In this document: positions 25,138 through 32,912 of the stretch, one piece after another | Numbering within the stretch: position 1 is the first letter of the stretch | How the letters are laid out: each line of letters begins with the position of its first letter | NCBI GenBank assembly: GCA_019454105.1 | Contig: CP075364.1 | Location: forward strand, 1,367,362 to 1,431,361 | Origin: Fimbriimonadaceae bacterium | Lineage (GTDB): Bacteria; Armatimonadota; Fimbriimonadia; Fimbriimonadales; Fimbriimonadaceae | Direction: 5' to 3' | Length of the DNA stretch: 64,000 bases | Made by a program: the position numbers and the translations under genes | Notes under the pieces: generated by a model | The model's input: the letters and a program-made list of their open reading frames with translations, nothing else | Told to the model about the DNA's origin: nothing | Database searches by the model: none

Positions 25138-25416
25138 ACCGGTTTTCTGCTGAAGAAGGGAGCCTTGACGATTCTCAGCGGACCATAACCCGGTGCGTGC
25201 TCTTCGAGAAGGGGCCTTTTTGCAGCCTCAGCGATTGTACCATGGACCGCCAAGAAGCCTAAAGGCCACTGGCGGTGAGTCCTCAGTTTCGACTCCTTGT
25301 CGGGGAGACGACCTTCCGCTCAAGGTTGGTCCCAAACATGTGACCTTGATCACGGGCGATGTCCCTAAGGGCGCCGAACAATGCCCCCAGCGGAACCTTC
25401 CGCGGAGGACAAGAGG
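25138..25416. other. Divergent intergenic region with long leader
   Basis: No gene is visible. On the minus strand TACAAT (25239-25234) is a good -10 hexamer, preceded only by a poor -35. It would give the RRM gene a leader of roughly 90 nt. Long leaders are common for cold-regulated RNA-binding protein genes. The plus-strand half shows no clear promoter for the lipoprotein gene. Confidence 0.35.
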
Positions 25417-26118
25417 ATGAAACTAAGAGTTCACATCATCGCTATCGGCGCCGGCGCCCTGATCGGATTGGCAGGCTGTGGCGGGCAAAGCCCCATGGGA
25501 GAGTCGCTCGGCACTGGGGAAGCCCGTCAAGAGTTCTCCGATGCTGACGGGCTCTCGCAACAGGAGATTCAGGAACTGCGACAAATTGAGGCCGATGAGT
25601 CGGATGCACCGGACGAGGCCCCAGAGGCTCTGAAGCCAGACACGTTCCGTGTCACCGCGAGCGGCTACGGCGAAAGCCAGTTCTACATCGGCTGCAACGT
25701 CAGGCGAGACAAGAACCCAGCCCGAGGCTATTTGGTAGTCAGGAACAGGAACAAGCGTGACTTCGACCAAGTTCGGTTCGCACGAGCCGATGGGAACGGC
25801 TACAACCGCAACCTAAGGCTTGTCGTCGACGGCAAGAAGGCGACCGTCAGTGGCCAGGGCTATGTGATCGTCACAGTCGACAACGGACGGGGCTTCAAGA
25901 CTGATCGAAAGATCTATGGCACCTTCGGGGCGATCGAGATGCAAGACCTAGCCCGGAAGAGCCGGGCCGGCGACCGGTTCAAGCTGATGTTTCGACCGAA
26001 CGCGTCAGACCCGAACATCGAAGCGGCGAACCAAATGGGATGGAGCTCCAGTTCCATGAACGAGATCGTCACCGATAGGGTGGTCCGTGGAGTCGGCATC
26101 ACCGTCACCAAAAGCTGA
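25417..26118 (+). CDS. Hypothetical lipoprotein
   Basis: A 233-residue protein with a lipoprotein signal and lipobox LAGC near residue 20, so probably anchored in the membrane. An acidic low-complexity stretch (about 30-70: DADGLSQQEIQELRQIEADESDAPDEAPE) follows. The C-terminal 150 residues are an all-beta domain with no family I recognise. I chose ATG 25417, which has GAGG a few bases upstream and starts the signal, rather than ATG 25381. It is a single gene with a hairpin after it. Confidence 0.7.
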   Translation: MKLRVHIIAIGAGALIGLAGCGGQSPMGESLGTGEARQEFSDADGLSQQEIQELRQIEADESDAPDEAPEALKPDTFRVTASGYGESQFYIGCNVRRDKNPARGYLVVRNRNKRDFDQVRFARADGNGYNRNLRLVVDGKKATVSGQGYVIVTVDNGRGFKTDRKIYGTFGAIEMQDLARKSRAGDRFKLMFRPNASDPNIEAANQMGWSSSSMNEIVTDRVVRGVGITVTKS

Positions 26119-26141
26119 CGCCACCTCTGCAACACGACTGA

Positions 26142-26169
26142 GCGGCCCCCCATTTCATAGGGGGGCCGC
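26142..26169. terminator. Strong GC hairpin after lipoprotein gene
   Basis: GCGGCCCCCC and GGGGGGCCGC form a perfect 10-bp stem around ATTTCATA. No T-tract follows, so termination may be Rho-assisted, or the hairpin may protect the mRNA end. Confidence 0.55.
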
Positions 26170-26249
26170 CGTCGTCATTCCAGACGCCGTCGGCGCAACG
26201 CGATGGCCATGGAGCGAGTAACCATGGTGTCCCAACAAGGGAGGAGACT

Positions 26250-27371
26250 ATGACGAACGAGCACGAGGGGCGACCGGAGACGGCGATAAACTCACATCCC
26301 GGCGCTTCCCACCAGCAGTCCCGAGAAAATCTGAAAGAGTTCAACCGCCTGACCGAAGAGGGCAAGGAAAGGCTGAGGCAACGGCTCGAACAGCTCAAGG
26401 CCGACCGTGAGGAGTCCATGCACGCGGCTTCGACCCACGCCGGCAAACTCGGGTTTGTCTACCGTGCGGAGACCAACGACTACATCCGTATGGTCAGCGG
26501 CGCGGAGGTTCCTGTCGCCCCGCCACGGCCCATCGCTCCGCCCGTTCCTGCCGCCCCACAGCCCCCGCAAGTCAAGCCTCTGGGCGCCAGGTCGAAGTCC
26601 TGGTGGTCTAAAACGATGGACGCCCTTCACTGGCTTTTGGCCGTGCCGGTCGGGGCCTTTATTGGTTACGGTCTGGGCAAACTCGCCGGACTCATCACGG
26701 CACGCGAACCCTATTGGTTCTGGCTGGCGATCGTTCTGGGCGTGTCCCTCATCGTCGGGCTGAAGCTCCTTCTGGGCAAGCTGTGGTACGGATTCGGACA
26801 CAAGAAGTCGATGGAGCGCCTGAAGTGGTACGACGTTCCGCTCGGCCTCTTCGCCACGTTCACATTGATCGGTCTCGAGGCATGGTTGGGCGGCCAAGCG
26901 CTCGCCCTCTACTCGCGCCAGAACGCGATGAACAGCGGCGAGGTTCTCTCCTTCTTCGTCGCCTTCCCCATGGCCATCGCGATCTCGGTCGGGATCCTGC
27001 TTTATTCAGCCGTGAAGGGCTACCAGGACGGTCAGGCGGGCCTGAGCGAGGCCGAGCTCGAAGAGAGAGCCCACCAGAGGGCGGAGAAGATCCACAGGGC
27101 TGAGGCAGAACGGATCGACCGCCAGCACCAAGCAGACTTGGCTGCCTGGAGCGAGGAGAAGCAACGGCACGAGGCGGCCAACGAGGCCGCCAAGCGGCAG
27201 TTCGAAGCCGAGAAGGAAGAGTTCGATTCGGTGCGCAAGTTGCCCGAGTATCAAGCGTTGCTCGGCTATGTCGGTCGAGTGAGCACGCTCAACATCCTCA
27301 TCGAAGAAACGAAACAAGATTTGGACAACTATTCCATCAGCCGGGGCCATGGTCAGAAGAGCGTTCTCTAG
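26250..27371 (+). CDS. Membrane protein with coiled-coil tail, unknown
   Basis: A 373-residue protein. In order: a charged helical N-terminus (about 20-65); a Pro/Ala-rich linker (about 88-108); four transmembrane segments (about 125-262: LLAVPVGAFIGYGLGKLAGLI, FWLAIVLGVSLIVGLKLLL, VPLGLFATFTLIGLEAWL and VLSFFVAFPMAIAISVGILLY); and a cytoplasmic charged coiled coil rich in Glu, Ala, Arg and Gln (about 275-335). I do not recognise the family. GGAGGAG precedes the start. Its end overlaps the next lipoprotein gene by 23 bp, so the two are probably co-expressed. Confidence 0.65.
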   Translation: MTNEHEGRPETAINSHPGASHQQSRENLKEFNRLTEEGKERLRQRLEQLKADREESMHAASTHAGKLGFVYRAETNDYIRMVSGAEVPVAPPRPIAPPVPAAPQPPQVKPLGARSKSWWSKTMDALHWLLAVPVGAFIGYGLGKLAGLITAREPYWFWLAIVLGVSLIVGLKLLLGKLWYGFGHKKSMERLKWYDVPLGLFATFTLIGLEAWLGGQALALYSRQNAMNSGEVLSFFVAFPMAIAISVGILLYSAVKGYQDGQAGLSEAELEERAHQRAEKIHRAEAERIDRQHQADLAAWSEEKQRHEAANEAAKRQFEAEKEEFDSVRKLPEYQALLGYVGRVSTLNILIEETKQDLDNYSISRGHGQKSVL

Positions 27372-27969
27372 CGCGCTCTTGGCCACAGCCCTTCTCGGTG
27401 GTTGCTCCACCCCGGAAGGGTCTGGGTCAACAGCGGATCTGGGCAACGCCTCGAACCTGGTGAAGACTTACTTGGTTGCGGTGGACACCTCAGAGTCGGC
27501 CGCGGTGACCCAGTCAGAGTTCGGAGGCAAGATTCGGGACTCGCTGGCCGCCCTGCCGATGTCGTGCGAGTTGCGGATGTTCCGATTCGATTCCTCCCCG
27601 GCCGAGGTGTATAGCGGCCGCCCTCCCGAAAGAGAGAACGAGGCGGCAATGATGCTCAAGAGCGTGTTCCAGCACAAGTCTCAAACCCCTGGCACCAACA
27701 TGGGCAAACTCGTCAGGCTTCTTGACAAGCACCTCAACGAGGTTCCCACTCCTGTCGAGGTTTGGATCTGCACCGATGCCGGGACCGAGATGACGACGAC
27801 CGCCGAAAGAGCCGAAATCCGCGCGACTACGGCCCGATGGTCGCACGACGTCCGCGTCGCCAAGGTCCGTGTCATCGGGTTGAGAGACGGGGAGCGCGAG
27901 ACGATCCGCGATTTGTTTCGGCTTTCTCCAGAAAAGCTGAACCTCGAAGGCCGGGCGACTGGATCGTGA
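27349..27969 (+). CDS. Lipoprotein with von Willebrand A-like domain
   Basis: A 206-residue protein with a lipoprotein signal and lipobox LLGGC near residue 18. The mature part begins LVAVDTSES, which fits the D-x-S-x-S metal-binding (MIDAS) motif of vWA domains. It continues with the beta-alpha pattern ELRMFRFDS, PGTNMGKLVRLLDKHL and VEVWICTDAGTEMTT. It probably binds a protein partner at the envelope. It overlaps the membrane protein gene upstream and may be its partner (inference). The next gene, parA, begins 39 bp later. Confidence 0.65.
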   Translation: MVRRAFSSALLATALLGGCSTPEGSGSTADLGNASNLVKTYLVAVDTSESAAVTQSEFGGKIRDSLAALPMSCELRMFRFDSSPAEVYSGRPPERENEAAMMLKSVFQHKSQTPGTNMGKLVRLLDKHLNEVPTPVEVWICTDAGTEMTTTAERAEIRATTARWSHDVRVAKVRVIGLRDGERETIRDLFRLSPEKLNLEGRATGS

Positions 27970-28008
27970 ACCCGCCAGCCAGTCCGGCTCTGCCGCCATA
28001 ATGGGGAC

Positions 28009-28788
28009 GTGCCGGTCTGGGGGGTCGTGAACCAAAAAGGGGGAGTGGGCAAGACCACGACCGCGGTCAACCTGGCCGCCGGACTCGCGAACAGTGGGCA
28101 AAGGGTCTTGCTCGTCGACTCAGACCCGCAAGGCAACGCCACCACCGGGCTCGGTATCCAGAAGCGTTCGGTCGCGGCCACGCTGTTCGACGTCTACGCC
28201 GATCTCGCCGACGACCCGGACTTGGCCGAAACGTCGCTGGACAAGGCTCTGATTCGCGAAGTGGCTCCCGGATTGGACGTCGTTCCCGCGACGCTCGACC
28301 TGGCCGGGGCCGAGCCAGTGCTCCTGGGAGCCGTCGGCAAAGAGACCTTCCTCCGCGAGGCCCTCGCAGCCGTCCGACACCAATACGACTGGATCTTGAT
28401 CGACGCTCCACCGAGCCTTGGCTTGCTGACCGTCAATATCCTCGCCGCCAGCGACGGATTGCTCGTCCCGATGCAGTGCGAGTTCTATGCCCTCGAAGGG
28501 CTCAGCCAGTTGCTCAAGACGGTCGACATCGTCCGCAAGCGGATCAACCCCGACCTCCGGGTGGAAAAGGTGATCCTCACCATGTACGATTCTCGAAACC
28601 GACTGACCCAGCAAGTCGCCGACGAAGTCAGCGAGTACTTTCAAGATAAAGTGTCCACCGTGCGCATCCCTCGCAATGTACGACTCAGCGAGGCTCCTGG
28701 CCACGGCGAGCCCGCCATGTCGCTCTTTCCTGACTCGAAGGGCGCAGCCGCATATCGCGAACTGGTCCAAGAGGTGCTGGCCCGATGA
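28009..28788 (+). CDS. parA: Chromosome-partitioning ATPase ParA
   Basis: A 259-residue ParA/Soj ATPase. With ParB it segregates replication origins by ATP-dependent binding to the nucleoid. The deviant Walker A motif KGGVGKTT is at 10-17 (signature Lys10 and Lys15), with DSDPQGNATTGLG at about 38-50, IDAPPSLGLLTVN, and VPMQCEFYALEGLSQLL. GTG 28009 gives the normal N-terminus. The stop overlaps the parB start (ATGA). Chromosomal parAB usually lies near the origin of replication, so this window may be origin-proximal; I see no dnaA or gid genes to support that. Confidence 0.94.
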   Translation: MPVWGVVNQKGGVGKTTTAVNLAAGLANSGQRVLLVDSDPQGNATTGLGIQKRSVAATLFDVYADLADDPDLAETSLDKALIREVAPGLDVVPATLDLAGAEPVLLGAVGKETFLREALAAVRHQYDWILIDAPPSLGLLTVNILAASDGLLVPMQCEFYALEGLSQLLKTVDIVRKRINPDLRVEKVILTMYDSRNRLTQQVADEVSEYFQDKVSTVRIPRNVRLSEAPGHGEPAMSLFPDSKGAAAYRELVQEVLAR

Positions 28789-29636
28789 GACGCGCCCTTG
28801 GCAAGGGGCTCTCGCAGCTACTCGGCGACGAGTCCGAAGTCGCACCGAGCCAGATCGAGATCAATCGGATCGTCGCTAACCCGCGCCAGCCGCGGGCCCA
28901 TATCGAAGACGAGACGCTGTCTGAACTCGCTGCGTCGATCGGGGAGCACGGCGTCATTCAGCCGTTGATCGTCAGGCCTCTCAGTGAGGGGCGATACGAA
29001 CTGATCGCTGGTGAACGACGGCTCAGAGCGGCGAAGATGGCGGGCCTCAAGGCCGTGCCCGTCGTCGTCAGGACAGCGAGCGCCCAGGTGTCGCTAGAAC
29101 TGGCCCTGATCGAGAACGTCCAACGCGAGGACATTTCGGCGGTCGACTGCGCGCGGGCCTATCGGCGCTTGGCCGACGAGTTCGGCTTGACTCAAGAGGA
29201 CATCGCCCTCAAAGTCGGTAAGACCCGGGCATCGGTCTCGAACACCCTGCGCCTGCTCCGGCTTCCTGCCGAGGTTCTTTCCGCCATCGAGGGAGGGCAG
29301 ATCACCGAAGGACACGCCCGGGCCCTGCTCATGGTCGACAGCCCGGCCCGACAAGCGGCGCTCTTCGAAAGGATGCTTCGAGACTCGATCTCGGTCCGCG
29401 AAGCGGAATCGGCGGCGAGGAGGGAGGAACCGGCCCAAAAACGGACCAAGACAGGTGCGGCGAAACACCCGAAAAGCACCGATCCTAACTTGGAAGCGAT
29501 CGAAAGGGGGCTCGGCGAATACTTTGGCGCCACGGTCCGGCTTGAACCGGGCGCGGTCGGGGGCAAGATCTCGATCGACTACTACTCGGACGACGACCTG
29601 GACAGGATCCTCGAAATCCTCGGTTTCAGGATCTGA
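28785..29636 (+). CDS. parB: Chromosome-partitioning protein ParB
   Basis: A 283-residue ParB/Spo0J protein, which binds parS sites and spreads as a CTP-dependent clamp. The N-terminal domain carries NPRQPR, IGEHGVIQPLIVR and the CTP-binding motif AGERRLRAA. The ENVQRED segment follows, then the helix-turn-helix LTQEDIALKVGKTRASVSNTLRLLRLP. A short C-terminal dimerisation domain ends the protein. I looked for a parS-like palindrome near it and found none. It is in one operon with parA. Confidence 0.94.
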   Translation: MRRALGKGLSQLLGDESEVAPSQIEINRIVANPRQPRAHIEDETLSELAASIGEHGVIQPLIVRPLSEGRYELIAGERRLRAAKMAGLKAVPVVVRTASAQVSLELALIENVQREDISAVDCARAYRRLADEFGLTQEDIALKVGKTRASVSNTLRLLRLPAEVLSAIEGGQITEGHARALLMVDSPARQAALFERMLRDSISVREAESAARREEPAQKRTKTGAAKHPKSTDPNLEAIERGLGEYFGATVRLEPGAVGGKISIDYYSDDDLDRILEILGFRI

Positions 29637-29643
29637 GGGGCGG

Positions 29644-30468
29644 TCAGGACTCGGCGGCGGTTCCGGCCCTCATGAGGGTCAGAACGTGCCTAATGTTCCA
29701 GCCATGCGCCGAAAGGAGCCTTTCCGCCTCGGTCTCGCTCACCGTCGTGAGGTCCCGTAGGATCCGGACGCAGCGTTCCCGCAGTTTGTGGTTCGTCGCC
29801 TTGACATCGACCATGAGGTTCTCGATCACCTTGCCGCTCAGCACCATGGCAATCGTGCTGATCTGGTTCAGAACGAGCTTTTGGGCCGTTGCCGCCTTGA
29901 GGCGGGTCGAACCGGTGAGAACCTCCGGCCCGGTGTTGAGATAGATCGAAAGATCGACGACTTCGAACAAAGGGTTCTTCTTGTTGTTCGCGACGCCACA
30001 TGTCCAGATTCCCTTTTGATGAGCATGACGGGCGGCCGCGACCACGTACTGCGTCTTGCCTGATGCCGCTAGTCCGATCACAATGTCGTCACGGTTGAGC
30101 TCGATGCGGTTGAGGTCTTCGATCGCGGCGTGCTCGTCGTCTTCAGCGTCCTCGACCGCGGCCAAGACGGCCCCTTGGCCACCGGCCACGAGAGCCACGA
30201 ACCGACCGGGCTGAAGTCCGAAAGTCGGAGGCATCTCGGCTGCGTCCATCGTGGCCACACGCCCGCTCGTTCCGGCCCCTACATAGATCACTCGTCCGCC
30301 TCGCTGATAGGCCTCGGCGGCCTTCTCTCCGGCCAGAGCGATGTGGCCCTCTTCCGCCGCGACCGCCCGATTGACGGCCATTTCTTCCTCATTCATGAGG
30401 CGCGCGATCTCACGAGCCGACATCTTGGCCAGGCCAATCGATCGAGGGTTTCTGGATTCAGTGCCCAT
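29644..30468 (-). CDS. murQ: N-acetylmuramic acid 6-phosphate etherase
   Basis: MurQ removes the lactyl ether from MurNAc-6-phosphate to give GlcNAc-6-phosphate in peptidoglycan recycling. The SIS-domain features are visible: TESRNPRSIGLAKMS at the N-terminus, GRVIYVGAGTSGRVATMDAAEMPPTFG, and TGSTRLKAATAQKLVLNQIST. I chose ATG 30468, giving 274 residues (family usually about 300, so slightly short). It overlaps the upstream sugar kinase stop by 11 bp. The kinase-etherase pair forms a recycling operon. Confidence 0.93.
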   Translation of the reverse strand: MGTESRNPRSIGLAKMSAREIARLMNEEEMAVNRAVAAEEGHIALAGEKAAEAYQRGGRVIYVGAGTSGRVATMDAAEMPPTFGLQPGRFVALVAGGQGAVLAAVEDAEDDEHAAIEDLNRIELNRDDIVIGLAASGKTQYVVAAARHAHQKGIWTCGVANNKKNPLFEVVDLSIYLNTGPEVLTGSTRLKAATAQKLVLNQISTIAMVLSGKVIENLMVDVKATNHKLRERCVRILRDLTTVSETEAERLLSAHGWNIRHVLTLMRAGTAAES

Positions 30469-31372
30469 TTGAAGTGTGCCGCGCCAAGCGGGCCGCCCCG
30501 AGGTCGGGGAGATCGGCGAGGGGCGCCAATGAATATTGACGCGAATTCGACCACATATTGATCCCATCAAGGCACTTTTGGAAGGCCTTCTGGTAGTTCG
30601 GATGGGCCGTCCAAACTCCTCCCGCCAATTCGAGGCGGTCGCCTTCTGGCGAGTGTTCGGCGATATGCCTCGCAGTCAGGGTCGCCAGGTCGTGAAGGGC
30701 GGCGACGATCTCTCCGAAAGCCCATTCCGCTCCTTCTTCGGCATAGTCGGCGAGTGGGACGGCAAGAGCGGCGATTTGTTCGATGCCGTTGGGTTCTTGG
30801 GCCAATAATGCCGCTTCTCGGGTACGAGCGACCCCCAGCGCTTGGCAAAGCGCCTTGACAGCCTCGTCCGGCGCCCCAGCGGCAAGGGTCAGTCTGACCC
30901 ATCTTCTCCCCATGTCAAAGGCAGAACCAAGATCGCCGATCAAGGGCCCGCCGCCGCCAGACCACACCAATCCACCCTGCCAGGAAACGACCGCCGAACC
31001 CGTCCCCGACAGCACGACTCCGGCTGCCCCAGATCCCGCCGCCCAAGGCAAAGCGGCCAGGTCAGGCCAGGCCGTGCGGGCCGAACCGGGGAAGACTTTG
31101 GCCAAGGCTCCCAGCACCTTTCTCTCGATAGAGGGGCTGACCACCCCTGCCAAGCAGGCCGCCACCGCCGAGGGAGTCTCAAACCCCTGGGTCGCCGCCA
31201 TGAACACAGCCTCCAATTCTTCTCCACTGCTTCGGGCCGCATTGGCCGGGCCAGCCCGTCCTTCGCTGACTGTGGCCCCAGTCTCGTCGATCAGCCGGGC
31301 CCTGAGACCAGAACCGCCGCCGTCGAGGCCCAAGTAGAGAGGCACCCCTGCATTCTGCCCCACCAGGCCCAT
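30458..31372 (-). CDS. BadF/BadG-type N-acetylhexosamine kinase
   Basis: A 304-residue ASKHA-fold kinase. The phosphate-1 motif LGLDGGGSG is near residue 15, adenosine/phosphate-2 text includes VVLSGTGSAVV, and GGGGPLIGDLGSAFDMG is typical of GlcNAc/MurNAc kinases of the BadF/BadG family. With murQ directly downstream, the likely job is phosphorylating recycled MurNAc or GlcNAc (compare MurK). ATG 31372 leaves only 8 bp to the divergent GT9 start; GTG 31345 (VPLYLGLD) is an alternative that leaves a more normal gap. Confidence 0.85.
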   Translation of the reverse strand: MGLVGQNAGVPLYLGLDGGGSGLRARLIDETGATVSEGRAGPANAARSSGEELEAVFMAATQGFETPSAVAACLAGVVSPSIERKVLGALAKVFPGSARTAWPDLAALPWAAGSGAAGVVLSGTGSAVVSWQGGLVWSGGGGPLIGDLGSAFDMGRRWVRLTLAAGAPDEAVKALCQALGVARTREAALLAQEPNGIEQIAALAVPLADYAEEGAEWAFGEIVAALHDLATLTARHIAEHSPEGDRLELAGGVWTAHPNYQKAFQKCLDGINMWSNSRQYSLAPLADLPDLGAARLARHTSNGH

Positions 31373-31380
31373 AATCGCCC

Positions 31381-32397
31381 GTGATCCGATATCAGGGCCA
31401 AGGGCTCCCAGCCGCTCCTCTCGTCGCCATCTTGGCCAACGACGCCCTGGGCAACTTTGCCGCGGCCACACCGCTAGCGCAAGGTCTCAAGCAGGCTCAC
31501 GGCGCGCGGGTCGCCCTCATCAGCGGCCCCAGGATCGCCGAAATGGCGGCCGGGTCCGTCTTTGATGAGTTCGTTCCAGCCCTGAACAGGCCTCCGCGAG
31601 AGGTCGCGCCCGAGCTCGCTGCCCTCGCTCCGGACCTTGTGATCAACATCGAGTCCTCTCTCTGGAGCAAGGCCTATTCGGCGATCCTTTGTGGATCCGA
31701 CGCCTTTGTGTGCGGGCCCTGTCTCGCGGCCGACGGACGCGCCGAGCTGCCGTTTCCCGATGACGACCGAGGGAGCCTTTGGGCCGACTCGCGCTGGATC
31801 GCTCCGGACATCCGCGATCGGTATCCCTTTCTCCAGTCGTCGTTCATCGGTGAGATCTTCTACCGGCTCGCGTATCTGGAGGGCCCTCTGCCGCGTTATT
31901 CCTTCCCGTGCGAAGACCCGGGTTCGGGCTTGCCGGACGTGATTTTCGCGACAGCCGCTAGCCTCCCAGAAAAGCTCTGGCCGGTCGAAAAATGGATTGC
32001 TCTTGCCCGAGGGCTGCAGGACCGAGGGCTCACAGTTGGGCTTGTCGGGGCGAAGCCATCGGACCAGTCCCGGTATTGGCACGGATCGAACGATGAGTCC
32101 CGGTTGGTCGCGGAGGGCGGAGTGGAGGACCTTCGCGGGCAGTTCAAACTCCCCCAGGTCGTCGGGGCCTTGGATCGGGCCAAGCTTGTCGTCAGCCTCG
32201 ACAACGGCATCATGCATTTCGCTTGCGCGACCTCGACGCCGGTCGTGGCCCTGTTCCGCCATGGGATCCATCGGCTTTGGACCCCGCCCGCCCCGAATCT
32301 CACTTCGCTGACCAGCAACGAGGGCGGCTTGGTCGCCGACATTCCCGTGGAGGAGGCCCTTGCGGCGGCTGATGAGCACCTACACACAGAAATATGA
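31381..32397 (+). CDS. Glycosyltransferase family 9 protein
   Basis: A 338-residue GT-B-fold glycosyltransferase of the heptosyltransferase family (GT9). The N-terminal ILANDALGNFAAATPLAQGLKQAHG, ALISGPRIAEM and the C-terminal nucleotide-sugar region VVSLDNGIMHFACATSTPVVALF are typical. GT9 enzymes add heptose or related sugars to lipopolysaccharide cores or other surface glycans. The donor and acceptor cannot be read from sequence. It is divergent from the recycling kinase. No LPS core cluster is nearby. Confidence 0.82.
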   Translation: MIRYQGQGLPAAPLVAILANDALGNFAAATPLAQGLKQAHGARVALISGPRIAEMAAGSVFDEFVPALNRPPREVAPELAALAPDLVINIESSLWSKAYSAILCGSDAFVCGPCLAADGRAELPFPDDDRGSLWADSRWIAPDIRDRYPFLQSSFIGEIFYRLAYLEGPLPRYSFPCEDPGSGLPDVIFATAASLPEKLWPVEKWIALARGLQDRGLTVGLVGAKPSDQSRYWHGSNDESRLVAEGGVEDLRGQFKLPQVVGALDRAKLVVSLDNGIMHFACATSTPVVALFRHGIHRLWTPPAPNLTSLTSNEGGLVADIPVEEALAAADEHLHTEI

Positions 32398-32465
32398 ACT
32401 GGTTTTTTAGGGTTTCAAAGGCCCGGACTTGCAACCCTGTCCGTTTCTAAGCGTAAGATTTGGCT

Positions 32466-32891
32466 ATGAACGGCAGAGGCGCTCCTATGGACGACCGAGA
32501 CCTGCACGACATTCCGACGAAATGCCCGGTGACGGGGGGGCCGCTCTACGTGAGCGAGCTCACTTCCCCGCTCGCCGGGGTCAAAATTCAAGGCAAGTTC
32601 AAGCTCCCGCCGACCGCACGGCTCGACAAGGAGCAACGAGAGTTCCTTGAAGTCTTCCTGCGCGCCCGAGGCGTGATCAGCACCATGGAAAAGGAACTCA
32701 ACTTGAGCTACCCCACCGTGCGGGCTCGGCTCGACTCGATGCTAGAAGCCATGGGGCTCGTGCCGTACAAAGAGTCGGCCCGTCCCAAGGCCAAGAACGC
32801 CGACGACCGGCGCCAAATCCTGGAAGACCTCGAAGCAGGAAAGATTACGCCGGAAGAAGCGAAAGCCCGGCTCCGGGAGAAAGCCTCCTAA
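32466..32891 (+). CDS. DUF2089-family protein
   Basis: A 141-residue protein with the DUF2089 pattern: CPVTGGPLYVSEL (N-terminal, with only one of the usual zinc-type Cys), FKLPPTARLDKEQREFLEVFLRARG, then a helix-turn-helix-like MEKELNLSYPTVRARLDSMLEAMG. A C-terminal ILEDLEAGKITPEEAKARLRE matches the SHOCT-like helix pair seen again at the start of the next gene. It is probably a DNA-binding regulator. The next gene encodes a DUF4097 protein 21 bp downstream, a common pairing. ATG 32487 is an alternative start. Confidence 0.82.
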   Translation: MNGRGAPMDDRDLHDIPTKCPVTGGPLYVSELTSPLAGVKIQGKFKLPPTARLDKEQREFLEVFLRARGVISTMEKELNLSYPTVRARLDSMLEAMGLVPYKESARPKAKNADDRRQILEDLEAGKITPEEAKARLREKAS

Positions 32892-32912
32892 GGCTCGCCC
32901 AAGGCACAAAAA

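Noticed and set aside
28009-29636. parS site near parAB
   Set aside because: I scanned for TGTTTCACGTGAAACA-like palindromes in and around the operon and found none that was close to consensus.
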